Origin: Aphelocoma coerulescens
Lineage: Eukaryota; Chordata; Aves; Passeriformes; Corvidae
Direction: 5' to 3'
Assembly: GCF_041296385.1 (NCBI RefSeq)
Contig: NC_091014.1
Location: 6,919,578 to 6,983,577 of the forward strand
DNA length: 64,000 nt
The stretch's first letter is position 1, and each line of letters begins with the position of its first letter. Both the position numbers and the translations under genes were made by a program. This document shows, piece by piece, positions 51,300 through 64,000 of the stretch. The notes under the pieces are model-generated. The model was not told the DNA's origin and ran no database searches. It saw nothing but the letters and a program-made list of their open reading frames with translations.

Positions 51300-54200
51300 G
51301 AAAACCTGCTTTTTTATAGTCAGTGAAAGAACTGAAGAGCTGTTCATCCTCTGTGTCTGTTGGTTTATACGAAAGTGTAGAAAAGCTTTTTCAGGGAAAC
51401 ACAGAAGGTCAGGGTGAGTTCTCACTGGATTCCAGGTGCAAAGAAGCAACAACCTGAGTGCAGCTGAACGACTGCTTTCCCATCTCATAATGTGAACATT
51501 GATGCCACTGAGCTATGCCTTTGGACTCCCCAAAGTCCACAGTGTAAATACAGCAACATGTAATGCTTGTTCAGTAAAAACATGGTGTATTCTCTGAATT
51601 CAGGCACAGTCTTGCTTAAAATGTAGTCACAAAGAAGAAGGAATGTACATTTTTATCTGTAGTAACCTTTTAAAATTGTAAATTGGTTTTGTTTTGGGAG
51701 TACTTCTCATCCTTTATGTAAAAAAAAAAATTAAAAAATGGAGAAGGGATTTTTTATTTGTTACAAGGGCAAATATTTCATTTCAGATGACAGCTATAGC
51801 TAGAGTAGACTGCTTAAGGTTTGAAAATTTTACATATTGGGAATTTGAAATTCTGAATGCATTTCAAGTAAAGTAATATTTTCACAGTCGCTAAAGCAAC
51901 AAAATTCTTTCACCTTCACCAAATTTCATTTCGTTTTCATAGTAAAGCTTTCTTGAAGCCTGATTTTTTTAACATGATTACATACTAGACATCATCTGTG
52001 ACTTTAATATATGTAGCTAACAACAACCTATAATTTCATATGCAGACTCAGTCTTGTTTCTTTTGTGTCACATCTCTGAGTTTCTTAAGAAAGCAATTAC
52101 TCTTTCAGCTCTTAAAATTCTGTATTCATTTGGTACTTCATGTTTTTTGTATAAAGGGAAGCTTGGCTAAATTTGGGGAAACAGAAGCTCTTGTTACCAA
52201 TTGCTGTTGTTTGGGAGGTGGGGGAGGACAGTTTTAGGTGAATCACAAGCTGACTTTTGGATATAGGTGTTTGCATGGCATCAGTAATTTATTAACAGTG
52301 TGCAGAGTTCCCATTGAAACAAAAAGACATTTGGAGGTTCATAACCCCTGGAAATTGGTTCCTATTTCAAACCAGTTATGTGATGTGTGTGTGTGTATAT
52401 AAAGCTGTTTGTGTTTCTTTGCCTTGCTTTTGCTGTCAGATTGGAATGGTGCTTGGTTACAATCTGTTCTTGGATGTTAAATCTGAGCGAAGATGTTAAA
52501 TTATTACTTACTGTCTTTATTTAGCTTCACTTTTGAATGAAAACTTACTTGAGTTAAAGATTATGCAGATTAAGAATCGCGTTCTACGACACATTGGTGA
52601 AACATCACAGATTAAAGCTCCTGGAGTCAGAACAGGTCTGCCCTGCCTTTGAAGCATTGGAACCTGCTTCTTAATAGTATTTTTTGTATTCAAATTAGAT
52701 GATCATTGACTCAGGGCTGGGCTGTACCTAATCCTGCCATACTGCAGGACTTTAGAGTGTTTCTCAAATTTGAGTTTGATGTCTCTAAATTGGGTAGGAA
52801 CTTCAAGGTGTAAAAAATTACCAACGCTTTCCTCTTTCTTTTAAAGTTTCTAGCCATAACTTAAACTGTTGTGATGATCTAACCACATTTCCTTTACACA
52901 GATGATGCTGTAGAACTTCCAACAGATTCATAAATGCTTCTGAACTACAGAGTATTGTCTTTAAAAACACAGTCCTAGTTTAAAGCTGGAAGATAGTTTC
53001 CCACCTCTTCATGTGGGCTTCACAAATTAATTTACCGTCTTCTCAGCTGTCTTTGCTGAATGTTCACCAGGACATATTTGGTGATGGGACCAGTTTGATG
53101 GGACCCTGTGTAGGCTGGAGTGTCCCTTTAGGTGGGTAGGCTGGAGTTTCTCTTCTGTGAAATGCTGACAGATGCCCAGTCTGAATTCATGGGCTGCTCA
53201 GCTAAGCTATCCAACACTGATAGTGAACTGTAGTTTAGAGTTGCAGGAACTTGTCCTGCTTCCTGTGGGCTTAGTCATAGTGAAGAACCATAAAAGATAG
53301 CAGAGCAAAAGTACTGGTCCCATGTTCAGGCCCTGGTACAGAAAAAATGCCCAATATAACAATAAGATCTACATGATCGGGTCCCCTAAAATACCATATC
53401 CCTACAGTTTAAATACATACTTTAGATGTACTTTGCTTTTTTCCCTAACTTCAGGTAACCAGACAGTGAATTTTGTTTGTCTATAAATTAAAGATTCCTC
53501 TTCTAAAAGAATTTTCACTCCATGAGTTCTTTTGATCTAGGATAATTAACAAACATATTCCTTTTGGGGAGCTGAGGGAGCTAATGTTGGTAGATTAAAA
53601 ATGCTTCAGATCAATTTTACACTGAATAGTATATGACACTCTTTTGTATTTCATCATAAAAGCAGTTTCTGCCTCTAGCCATCATATACAGAAATTTGAA
53701 AATACAAAATTCCAACTGTTCAGGTCCTTGTTCATGGAATTAAATTATATCATCACCAGTTGATGAGTAAGGGCCAACTATATACTATATATTCTTAATT
53801 ATATGCTTAAAACACAGTGTAGGGATGCTTGCAGTCTCATCTAGATGACAAACAGAAGTTTTAGAGGGAGGTAACATGCAGTCATTTTATACAGATTCTG
53901 TGCCTGCCAAACCCTGCAAAAGTCTGGCTGTGTCTGATGGCTCCAGCAGTGAGATTCAGTTCTTGGGCTGCAGCTCTGCCAAGGAAAAGTCCTCATTGTT
54001 TCACAGCCAATACTTAGGATGTTTAATCTCCCAGATGGATAGTGGGGATCAGGATTCCTGTAACCCCATAAGTAGCAGTTCTTAACATGTCCTGGCTTAG
54101 TTCAGGGTTTGGAGTAGCACTCTTGTCCTTCTGGGTTTCAGACTGTCCATTCCGTTTGTTCTCCTTTGACTTTTCTTTCTCTGGTATTGTCCATGTCTTT

Positions 54201-55990
54201 CCTCATCCCCCAGTCTCTTATTTGGATAAATGTTAAGATCAGAATTGGCAGTAACAGCAGCATGGATAATACTGATCTGAATTTTAAAACCTCTCCCTAT
54301 CCACTTTTCCCTTGCTCTTACAAAGACACGTTTTTGAGTGGTGCTCTATAATATCTAAAAAACCCCCTAAACCCTAAAAGTAGGGGAGTAGCATCCAGGC
54401 CCGAGTCTCAGTAAAATCAGTGGCACTTGTTGGATTCTGATCACAGCTTGTAAAAATCCACATAACTGCATCTGACACGCTTAGCTAGAAATCTCATGTA
54501 TCTCATTGTTACGTACTCACCTGTTGCTCACGTCCAGGATGCACAAAAAAGGTACCCTGTGAGATGCAGTTCAGGTGCTCATTGGGGCAACAGAGACCAT
54601 TGCACACTCCTGGTTTCAGGCTTTCAGGTGAGCATTGCCAGGTGAAAGGACCCGAAAACAGAGCAGTGGCAGTGTGGAGATGGGTAATAGCATGACACAA
54701 ACTGTGTAAAAATCCTTCTGTAGCTTTGTGCATGGCTGAGTTCAGCTTTCACAGACTGTCCCAAATTTGAAGTGTCAAATAGCCAGAGAGGAGCACAGGG
54801 TGTTTGTCAGGGAGCATAAATAGGCAAATCAGCTTGGCAACTGGTAATTGATTTCAACCTTAGAGGCCAAAAGTTGTGTTTGGACACACGTTACATTTTG
54901 GACATTAGTTCAACAAATAATAGTGAACTAAAATACATAATTTTGGCCAAGAGAAGATGGATCTAAAGTGTAACACAGAAACAGACCATAATTCTTTTCA
55001 TTCATGAAGGACACTTGGTAACACTGATGTTTAGAGGCCTAATAAATCTACCTTAGCAAAAGCTTGTCTGGATGCTGAATTAAGTGTCTTCTATCTGAAT
55101 TTGATGACCTGTGTAAAGAGAAAATCTCCAACTTGTGGTCATCCTGAAATTATATAGAGCTAAAATAAGACTTGTTGCCATAACTGGTGTATTTTGTGGA
55201 GACTTGAAGCTTTCTCAAAGATACAGAGCCCTTAAGCAGTTACATGTGATTACAGGATTTTGTAGTAGTAATGACATTGGCACTGCAGTAAGTGTGGTTT
55301 GGGGCTTTTTGGTTCTTTCTTTTGGGGAGGGCAGACTGGGGGAGGGAGGTATCCTGCTATATTTCTTCATGTGAACTATTGCAGCAATGTACTACCTGGG
55401 TATCAATAGTGCTTTGATTGCTCCAAGGTCCTCTTAACAGCTGGCCAGGCTTCTTCCAAGGACGTGTTTTGGCAGCTTGTAGGGAAAGGTTGGTTGGCTG
55501 GTTGGTCATAAACACTGGCTGCTCAGAACCTTTCTTCAGGTGCTAGTTAGAGCTGAACTTCCAGGAGAGACTTGTGGCTCCTAAACAGCATTACTGTCCA
55601 AAAGAAAGAGAATAATCAATACTTGTTGTTTCTAGTCTTTAGGGCTCAAATCCAGCTGGTGGAGGGGCTTGAAATTTTGGGTTCTGTCTTGGCTTCTGCT
55701 ATGAAACTGTGTCCTGACAGACTGTAGCACTTCATTGACGTAAATGAATTATTCATCAGAGCTGGGACTGTTAAGTTCCAGGAGAGAGAATGAACAACAT
55801 GTGAAGCTAAAACGTCTGTACACCAGAATGTGGAATACACAGGAGGAGCTCAGTGTCAGGATGTGTCAGGAATGATTGATGTGCATTGCAGTGACTTTGG
55901 GAGATAAACGGCAGCACTGGATCACAGACCTGTCGCTCAGGAAAGGCTGGAGGCACTGTGCCGAACACCAGCAGTGTATTTCCAAAGCTT
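51300..55990. other. Intergenic DNA downstream of CDC123
   Basis: No gene was recognised. A (TG)6 run followed by TATA lies at 52384-52400. Open frames are all short and carry no known motif. Confidence 0.5.
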
Positions 55991-55992
55991 GG

Positions 55993-56580
55993 GAATCACA
56001 GAATGGTTTGGTTTGGAAAGGACTGGTAAATGTCCTCTAGTCCTCAAACACTTCCAGGAATGGGGCAACCACAACTTCTCTGGGCACCCTGTTCCTGTGT
56101 CTCAGCAACTTCATACAGAAAAACTTCTTCCTTAATGTCAGTCTACACTGACCCTCTTTCAGTTTAAAGCTGCTGCCCTTTGTCCTGTCACTACAGCCCC
56201 TGGTAAAAGTCTCTCTTTATGTTTCCTATAAGCCCCTTTTAAGTACTGAAAGGTTAGAATATGGTTTACCCAGAACTTTCCCCAGCTTTCCCCATCTCCC
56301 TCAGCCTCTCCTCAAAGGAGGGGTGTTCCAGCCCTGGGATCCTTTTTGCAGCCTTTCTCTGACCTTGCTCAAACAGGTCCATATCTCTCCTGTACTGAGG
56401 ACACCAGAGCTGGATCCAGCACTGCAGGTGGGGTCTCAACAGAGCAGAGGGGCAGAATCCCTTGCCTTGATCTGCTGCTCACGGTGCTGGGGATGCAGCC
56501 CAGGACATGTTTGGCTTTCCAGGCTGTGAGTGCCCATGCCCAGCTTGTGCTCAACTTTTCATCCACCAGTATTTCCAAAT
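55993..56580 (-). mobile_element. CR1 LINE 3' fragment
   Basis: The plus strand starts 'AATCACAGAATGGTTTGGTT' and 'TGGAAAGGACTGG', then 'ACACTTCCAGGAATGGGGCA', 'CACAACTTCTCTGGGCACCC', 'CTTTGTCCTGTCACTACAGC', 'TCAAACAGGTCCATATCTCT', 'GATCCAGCACTGCAGGTGGG', 'GTTTGGCTTTCCAGGCTGTG' and 'CATCCACCAGTATTTCCAAA'. This is the standard order of an antisense CR1. The open frame on the minus strand (56369-56578) is CR1-derived. Confidence 0.92.
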
Positions 56581-57744
56581 AATATTTGAGAATCTGTTGG
56601 GAAAGTGCTGAACATGGAAGACTTGAAAAGACAGAGAGTTAATAGAATTTTTTCCAGAGGACAGTTTGTATTTCAGAAGGTACAGGGTATTATTTTAGAG
56701 CTGACTGTTCTGGGTTGCAGTCAGGCTTATTTGAAGTGGTTAAAACTTTAAAAGTCAGAAGTAATTCAGGTGAAAGTGGCCGTGGAGTTGGCATTTGGTG
56801 CTCCAGAGAAAGCAGGGAGATGAGAGAAGCAGAATAAGGACCTGAAAAAGGCAGTTTTGGTAAGTGTGGGTGTCAATGCCTGGGTCCATTTGGGAGAGGT
56901 GGGTGGGATAACTGAAGAGAGGTGCTTTTTTAATGGCCCATCAGCAATGTCCTAATGTGAAGGGAAAATGGCACAGCAAGGGCTTGTAAGGATCAATCAA
57001 AGTGAAAACTACGGAAATCTGAAGGAAAGGCACATGATTAAGTGTGAAAAAATGAGTGTATGGAAAAAAAATGATGGATGATTCAGAGAAAACTGATGCT
57101 GTTAATGTTTTCTTTGCCTCACTATATTCTTTTTCCTTTTTTTCAAGGAAAAGAAGAAATGAAGTAAATTAACACAATTTAGCAGAAAAACTGCACTTGG
57201 AATGGCTATTGCTCTGAAGCCAGAGAGGGCATTGTGAGACCACTATACATTTTATTTCAGGGTTTGTATTTTTCCATAGCTTCGTTAATGGCTGGAGCGG
57301 TGAAATAAACAGCCTGTATAAAAATCTGTGGTTGGTAGTGACTTGAGAATACACTCAGGCACTTTGGAGGTTTGTATCAGAATTCAAAATGGCCATAATA
57401 CACAGGAAAAATGGCCTGAAATAACAGGAAGAAATTTGATAAAGGCAAGTGCAAAGAGCAGTAGTTAGGAGGAGAAATCAGACATTCGAGTATAAATGGG
57501 TGAGAGCTGGCAGAGCAGCAGTGCAGTGGGAGTGGATAAGTTACAGTAGAGACCATTAAATGCAAGGTGATAATTATCTGTTGGGGGAGGATAAAGGCAG
57601 GTGTCATTCTAGGCTAGGAGGAGAGAGGGATGGAAAAAATGAGAGATTATTTTGTTTGATGAGAGGATGGTGTAGTGAGATGTGTTGCTTTAAGCAGAAT
57701 GTTGCAAAAAATACATTGGTCATTGGAGAGTGGCCAAAGATTGA
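56581..57744. other. Intergenic DNA between two CR1 copies
   Basis: A/G-rich on the plus strand, with no recognised gene or repeat. Confidence 0.5.
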
Positions 57745-58515
57745 CTAAAGAATCACCGAATAATTCAAGTTAGAAGGGATTCATAAAGATCATTGAGTCC
57801 AGCTCCCTGCTCCTCACAGGACTACCTAAAACTAAACTGTGTGACTGAGAGCATCATGCAGACCCTCCTTGAACACTGTCAGGCTTGGTGCTGTAAGCTC
57901 TTCCCCAGGGAGCCTCTTCCAGTGCCTGACCACCTGCTCAGTGAAGAACCTTTTCCCAGAGTTCAGACTGGACAGCATCCCCAGTGCAGCTTCTTGCCAT
58001 TGCCTCATGTCCTGTTGCTGGTCACCAGAGAGCAGAGACCAGCACCTCCACCAGCACCCTTGGGGGAGGGGCAGACTGTGACAAGGTCTCTCCTCAGCCT
58101 CCGCTTCTCCAAGCTGAACAAACCAAGTGACCTCAGCTGTTCCTCATAAATCTTGCCCTTGAGACTTCTCACCATCTTTTTCACCATCCTCTGGACACAC
58201 TTGAATAGTCTGATGTCCTTCTTACATTGTGGTGCCCAAAACTGCCTTGGATTTGAAGTGAGGCCCCCCTGTGCAGAGCAGAGCGGGATAATCCTCTCCC
58301 TTACCTGTCTGGTGGTGCTGGGCCTGATGCATCCCAGGACATAGTTTGCCCTCCTGGCTGCCAGAACACGTTGTTGACTGCTATTCCACTTTCCATAGTT
58401 ACGTAGATTCAAAAGATTGCCCTGAGCCTTCTCTTCTGTACATGGACCACTCCCAGCTCTCTGCCTTTCCTCACAGGAGAGATTCTCCAGTGCCAGACAG
58501 ATTTCTCCAAGGAGC
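57745..58515 (-). mobile_element. CR1 LINE 3' fragment, longest in the window
   Basis: The plus strand runs 'AATCACCGAATAATTCAAGT', 'GATCATTGAGTCCAGCTCCC', 'GTGAAGAACCTTTTCCCAGA', 'GTTGCTGGTCACCAGAGAGC', 'CGCTTCTCCAAGCTGAACAA', 'GATGTCCTTCTTACATTGTG' and 'CCCAGGACATAGTTTGCCCT'. A 170-codon minus-strand frame at 58005-58517 translates this repeat (KDIRLFKCVQRMVKK and RSLGLFSLEKRRLRRD are typical CR1 read-through peptides). It should not be called a host gene. Confidence 0.92.
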
Positions 58516-59836
58516 ACCCCTCAGCTGAAGAACAACTGTGAACTCAAATTGCTTAGAAAAAACTACTGCAATCATGAAACATGTTTTTGTAACTGCACTG
58601 GATGCCAGGCTCTAATCCCAGAAGGAACAGCTTGGCCTGTGATACCATCTTTGAAGGCCTGTGCAGGGTAGAAGGCAGCAAAGGGTCCAACCTGCCTTCT
58701 CTGGCTGCATTTTCCAAGTTATTGCCTGCTGCTTCTGCAATAGCAAGATGCCCCTTGTGTCCTGGTTTTGGGGTCAGGAATGGACTAAGATCTGCTTCCA
58801 GTCCCTGCTGTTCCACAAATTCATGTTTCTTCCCATCCAGGACTGCTTAGGCACGTTTATGAGCATTTTGGCTAATTATTGCCAGCTGCTCTTTCAGCAC
58901 ACACCTGCCACTTGTACCCTGGGTCCAGGGTCAGGAAGGACTTTTTTCTCTGTGAGTTTTTTGCTCATGGGATAGTTCATTGTTATCACAAGAAAATGTG
59001 ATTTGTTAGAAAAGGCAAAATCTGACTTCTTCAATATGGGAAAGGGGGCTGAGCTCCGTGTTGTTTCTAAAAGAAATCAGCCAATACATAGCAAAGATGA
59101 GCAGGGAGAGCCCTCAGAGGAGAAAATAATCCCAGCCCTAAGGCAAGCTACGAAGAGAGTCTGGGGAATCTGCAGGGATAACATTGATTATGCTCAGTCT
59201 TACTTGAGACCCTTCCTCATTCCCTCACTTTCCATACGGTGTGAAAATTTCTGCCTTATCCAGTGAGACAACCCTTCCCAAACTTCAGATCTCACCTGGG
59301 GATGCCACGTGCCCTTTCAAAGTGGTAGCCATGCTTGGTTTCCCTGATTCCAGATGGAAGCCCTCGGTGCTTTCCTATCTCATTTGGGGATGTGGTGGTT
59401 CAGCCCTTCCCAGTGCACAGGGTTGAAGAGGAAAGGAAATTCAGCTCCAGCACTGGGTTTGGATTTGGGTTTTCTCACTTTTCCAGGAGGCGATGATCCA
59501 CAGCAAGAAGTCAGCCGGAGTCCAGGAATAGCAGTTTGTCTCTCATAGAAACCATTTGATTGGCATCACTGAGCTGCAAAAAGACCCGGTGGGCTTGGTG
59601 GCAGATTCTGATCGCCTGGAGACAGGTTTTTCAACCTCATCTCACAGCAAGAGGAAGAAAGCTCATCTGGTATCCTTTGTACTTGCATACACCTGGGAAA
59701 GGGATAGCAGGTCTTTTGAAAGGAAATGCACAATGGGGTCGTGCATGTAAAAGGGAGGGAAGTGTCTGCAGAAAGGCCTCTGTCACAAAGTGTTTGCCCT
59801 TTGGGATTTGGTGTTCTTTGGAGCATGAATACCTCC

Positions 59837-59867
59837 AGAAAGAAAGAAAGAAAGAAAAAAAAAAAAA
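59837..59867. repeat. (AGAA)n microsatellite running into poly-A
   Basis: About four AGAA units are followed by an A13 run on the plus strand. Confidence 0.9.
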
Positions 59868-62800
59868 GTATGATGGAATCACACATCATGGATCTCCATT
59901 TTTAACCGAATTTGATCAAGAGCTTTCTTAAACGTATTAAATATCATGAAAGCAGGCAGCTAGGTAGAAAGATGGGCGAGAGTGAGATGCTCTGAAAGCC
60001 CCTTCCTGAAGGAAAGGCTGCAGTGGTGGTTTCTGTAGCAGTGGGTAATGAATCTATGAGAAATACGTATTGCAAATGCCTTGAGGGCAGGAACACCTTC
60101 AGCACAAATTTCTTTTATGAGTCACTATAGAAATAAACCCCCAAACCCAAGTCTGCACAAGCCCTACCTACATTCTGCTCCCTGGCAGGTAAACTGCAAA
60201 TGAGTTTGAGTCAGAAACATTAAACTGTCAAAGAACTTCGACACTGGACACTTTTAACTTACTTTGGATGACCCTTTTCCATGGAGAAGACTTGGAAATA
60301 AGTGCTAATGGGTGCTAATTGCTGCCTTTTCACCAGTCAGGTCTGTATAGCCCTAAGCAGTGATTGATGATAGCTCCTTCCAGTGCCCTGATTTATTTGC
60401 TGGCTAAGCCATTATGGAAGCATCATGGATTTCTAAATAAAATATGTGACATCTTAAATACTTTGGCAATCAGTAACAGAACCAGTTTTTTATGTCTCCA
60501 GATCATGCTCCGCATTTGTCCTAGTATGTTAGGAAAAAGGGTTTTTCATAAGCCTTTCATAGGATTTTTTCATAAATCCATGAACATCTGAGACCCTCAC
60601 TGCACACAGCCTCTGCCATGTGCATTCAAGGAGGAGACTGGAGCACTGCCCAAGGATGGAGTTTGCTCCACACTGGGGTCATAAGGTGGAGAACAGAAAC
60701 TGGTATGTAATATTTGGACATCTAGTTCCCATTTGTCTAATTCAGCCTGAGATTCTTCCAGGTATGGAAACAGTTACTGCACTTGATGTTAATTTCCTAA
60801 GCAAAAGATTATCTGCTTCTCTTTAATATGGACATATAATCTCCAATTATGTTGTTTTAATACATATAGCAAAGATAATTCTCCTTAATTATTACCTTGC
60901 GAACATGGCTGCAGATGCTGTTCACAGACTTTTGAATTTTTTCAGTAGCAAATCTGCATTAGTCCCAAATATTGAAGTGTTTTTCATTACCGAGGGTGCT
61001 AATAAGTTATTCAGCCTACAGCTTTCATGTGTCAGATCAGGGCTGTATTGATTTCATGGCTGCAAAGCCCTCTTTAAATTTAATATAGGGGAAAAACAGG
61101 ACTCAACCCTGAAATAATTAACCAGAGTTGTTCCAGACACCTGCAACTGCCACGTGTAACCAACCATCAATCTGGCACCTGACATTTATAGCTGTAGAAG
61201 CAGGTTTCTGTTTGTAATGGCATTAACCAGCTACTGGGAACCTCTGGAGCCTGGGAACAGCATCATGTCCTGCTGCTGCTGAGGCATTTTCCTCTGAGGC
61301 TTCTTCAGCAAGGACTTCTGACTGCAGAAGGTCCTCCCTGGGCAGGAGGCTCTCCCTCGTGCTCTGTGCTCACTGCAGGGGTCTCCCTCAGCAACAGGAG
61401 CCTCCTCAAGTGGTTTTCTCCCACCCATCTTGAGGCTGGAAGGAGAGTGGGGAAAGGAAGGAGGCACAGTGGCAGGATGAGTGTGTTACACAGAGATTCA
61501 GGCCAGAAGAGGCTGCTGGAAAACATGGGAAAATAGTGGCATTCAGTCTTTCTCAATCACAGAGGTTTCTCCAGCAGAAGTGCAGTAGTTCAGATGAGAA
61601 ATTGGTGCTGCTTGCCTTGGTCACCCCTTACAGGCACCTAAGAGTGCATCCATGACCTCCAGGAACTCTGTGGTGATGGGCTGAAAACCACAGCTAAAAC
61701 CAGGGAAAAGGAGGTCTCTCCTAGTGGGATATTGCTTTGTAGCTTACTTTTATCTCCTGTGCTATCCCTTTATGGGAGTCTGGACTTGCAGCACATGCCT
61801 TGCACTCAGATCACCCCAAACCCTGCAGGGAGAGGATCTTCATGGCCAGGAACTGCAGGGCTGAGGATCTCCATAGAAAAGGGACCAGAAGGAGCCAAAA
61901 CAGAGGCTAACACAAATAAGCCCAGTAAATTGTTCTGCAAACAGTAGGAAAACAAATTCTGGTTTCCAAACTTCACCTCCTATGTACCTACACAGAATCC
62001 CTTGCATTAAGCTCATCCTCAGACTTCTCTCTGTGTTCCTCAGCCATGGGCAAGGCACAACCTCCTGGGGATAATTTTGAGCTGTGCCTGGGGTCTCCAG
62101 CTCATGGGCTCTCTGGTCAGCCAGAAAGACAAACAGAACTGGTATCTGCTGCTTATTTAGGGGAGGCACTGATTTCATACTCTCCTTTTCCTCTACCCAA
62201 CCACTGTTTTTCACAAAACGTGCAGCTGTTTCATGTATTTGATTTTTAGCTGTCAAAATTGATAGAAATGGCCCAGTGGACCACTTGTGGGCACAAATGG
62301 AGACAGAGCAGTCACAAAAGCCCTTAAGGCTAACATGTGGAGTGTGTTTAGCATCTCTCTGGACAAATCTTTCTCCCATCACTATCTCCCACTGGAGTTG
62401 CATCCATCATTCTGCCCCCAATCCTGTGTGCACAGAGCCTGTGCTCAACCCATAACATTTCACAACGTTTTCCATGAGCCTCCAACAGCTTGTTAAATAG
62501 GATAATCCTGGCAGCATACTTCCTACAAATGCTTCCATTCATAGATCCAGCACTTGCTTCTCCTAATTAAAGGCAATTCTCCCAGACTGGATATGTTTTA
62601 CCATCAATAAAGCGAAAGACATCTTTAAATTAAGTAAGAAACCCAAAATACTATTAAGATGAGATAACATACCTGCTATCTTCGTAAAGTTTGGGTTTCC
62701 ACTCTAATTAAAATACAATTTATGACATTTAGATCCTAGCCTATACATTTTTCTTCCTATTTGATGATTTTTCTTACAATAGCATTCAGGTCTTTTTTTT

Positions 62801-63751
62801 TTTTTTTTGGTACCATAAGACTATTTTTTGGCAAAAAAACTACAATGATTTTGGGGAAAATTAGGACAATTATTTAGGATTTCAGTAACTAAAGGCTGTA
62901 TTTTGTTGAATGTCACATTTGAGTAAATTCTATTATTCAGATGATGTTTATTAGGATTGAGAGGAATTGTAGAGAAGAAATAAAAAATAAGGGGCAGAGA
63001 GTTACTAGAATGGAATACAGGGGTAAAAATGAAGAGTGGAACTGGAGAGAGATGGTTAACTTGATCCAAGCAATATTTGTGTGTAGTTTGACCTTGCTGA
63101 GGATTTTTACTGAACTGGATCCTTTCGTAGACAATAACACCATGCATTTTGCAGTGATGAATTTCTAATTACTGAGCTGAGCTTTTCCAACAGTGAGATG
63201 TCTTGCAAGTTGGATACAAACCTAATTATTCCAGGTTTGGTACTCTGACATTAAAAAATTAAAAAGGAAGCATAAAATATACCTTATTGCCTATATTCTT
63301 GCAGTTATGTATCTCTAGGGTACTGTAAGGTGGCTCTTTGTTCCAGCTTGCATGTCTCAGCTGTGCCTGGGGTGTGTGGGAGGAGATGGTTTATGAATGT
63401 GTGCATGGCTTCGTGCACAGTTATGCAAGAGCTTGTTTCTTAAATAGAGGAATCCCGGGAAACACAGAGAGAACATGGCCCACCCACCTTGGAGAACCAA
63501 AACCCCCTGCAGGAACCTCACACCTTCTCCAAGATTCATTCCCAAGGGGGAACGAGGAGAAGGGAGCAGATTTACACGGTACTGTGCTACGTGACATAAA
63601 TGAATGTTGCAATAATCCAATTTATTTCCACAGCTGGAGGGGCTGTCCACGAGATGGCATCATCCAGTCTAAAGACTCTGGGAAACGACCTGTCCTTGAG
63701 GTCAAGGGCAAATATGCTACAAAAGTGATCTGGTGCAGTGGTATATAAGCC

Positions 63752-63772
63752 AAAAAAAAAAAAAAAAAAAAA
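63752..63772. repeat. A21 homopolymer
   Basis: Twenty-one A residues, preceded by GTATATAAGCC. There is no AATAAA directly upstream and no recognisable retrocopy body. Confidence 0.85.
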
Positions 63773-64000
63773 GGCAAGAAAAGCAAGAAAGCAAAGCATA
63801 TTTTCAGTTTAAAGTGATTGATTTGGTCCTCTGTGCTTGATCAGGCAAATCAGGTGTGTGTGGAGCCAACTTCTGCTCTGGAGAGTGATGAGAGAGGAAA
63901 CAAGGGGAGCCAGAAATCCCGATGCCCAAGTTACAGTAATGAAGGCCAGCTAAGCAATGGCTACAGCCCAGAAGTTGGTACTGCGCTGGAAGAGGCTGCC

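Larger units (their letters stand above)
58516..64000. other. Intergenic DNA to window end, no gene recognised
   Basis: Several open frames of 60-190 codons occur, the longest at 61840-62403 minus, but none shows a known domain or splice-compatible homology. Simple repeats are present at 59837-59867, 62793-62808 and 63752-63772. CAMK1D would be expected next by synteny, but no exon of it was seen. Confidence 0.5.

Noticed and set aside
54355..54382. CCCCCTAAACCCTAAA resembling telomeric repeat
   Set aside because: Only one or two degenerate units, and the unit is not the vertebrate TTAGGG repeat.
58005..58517. 170-codon minus-strand open frame
   Set aside because: It is a translation of a CR1 3' region, not a host gene.
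61840..62403. Longest open frame in the window (187 codons, minus strand, intergenic)
   Set aside because: It has no recognisable domain, signal or splice context. By my rough estimate about one frame of this length is expected by chance in six frames of 64 kb at this base composition.
63338..63772. 136-codon frame followed by A21, considered as a processed retrocopy
   Set aside because: The peptide is not recognised, there is no polyadenylation signal before the A run, and no target-site duplication was evident.

Overview
This is vertebrate nuclear DNA, most likely from a bird. The exons are short and bounded by GT/AG, the introns are AT-rich, one CpG-rich promoter is present, and the dispersed repeats are nearly all CR1-type LINE fragments with the tail and body sequences typical of avian genomes. 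No bacterial, phage, CRISPR or tRNA features were seen. The species cannot be fixed from the sequence alone.

Three protein-coding genes were reconstructed exon by exon. (1) SEC61A2, plus strand: the last eight coding exons (1574-6183, residues 75-476), with the first coding exons left of the window. It encodes the pore subunit of the ER protein translocon. (2) NUDT5, minus strand: nine coding exons from 15737 down to 8736, giving a 220-residue ADP-sugar pyrophosphatase with a complete Nudix box and an unusual 9-nt exon. (3) CDC123, plus strand: thirteen coding exons from 20570 to 51216, giving a 335-residue ATP-grasp-fold factor for eIF2 assembly. All junctions keep the reading frame.

Layout: SEC61A2 and NUDT5 converge tail to tail (about 7.07-8.53 kb, with a CR1 fragment between them). 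NUDT5 and CDC123 are head to head and appear to share a GC-rich promoter at about 20.29-20.65 kb. CR1 copies flank this promoter closely on both sides. From about 51.3 kb to the end no gene was found; this stretch holds two long CR1 fragments and simple repeats. In human the order is SEC61A2, NUDT5, CDC123, CAMK1D, so this is probably the CDC123-CAMK1D spacer (inference; no CAMK1D exon was seen).

The items most worth a second look are a 27-bp, nearly perfect intronic hairpin in CDC123 (27886-27957) with the shape of a small-RNA precursor; the 9-nt NUDT5 exon that builds the loop ending at the catalytic glutamate and can be skipped in frame; a very poor donor site at the NUDT5 Nudix-box exon; and nested CR1 insertions beside the shared promoter and in CDC123 intron 10. 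None of these amounts to a clearly new biological system. The window is mostly ordinary conserved housekeeping genes.
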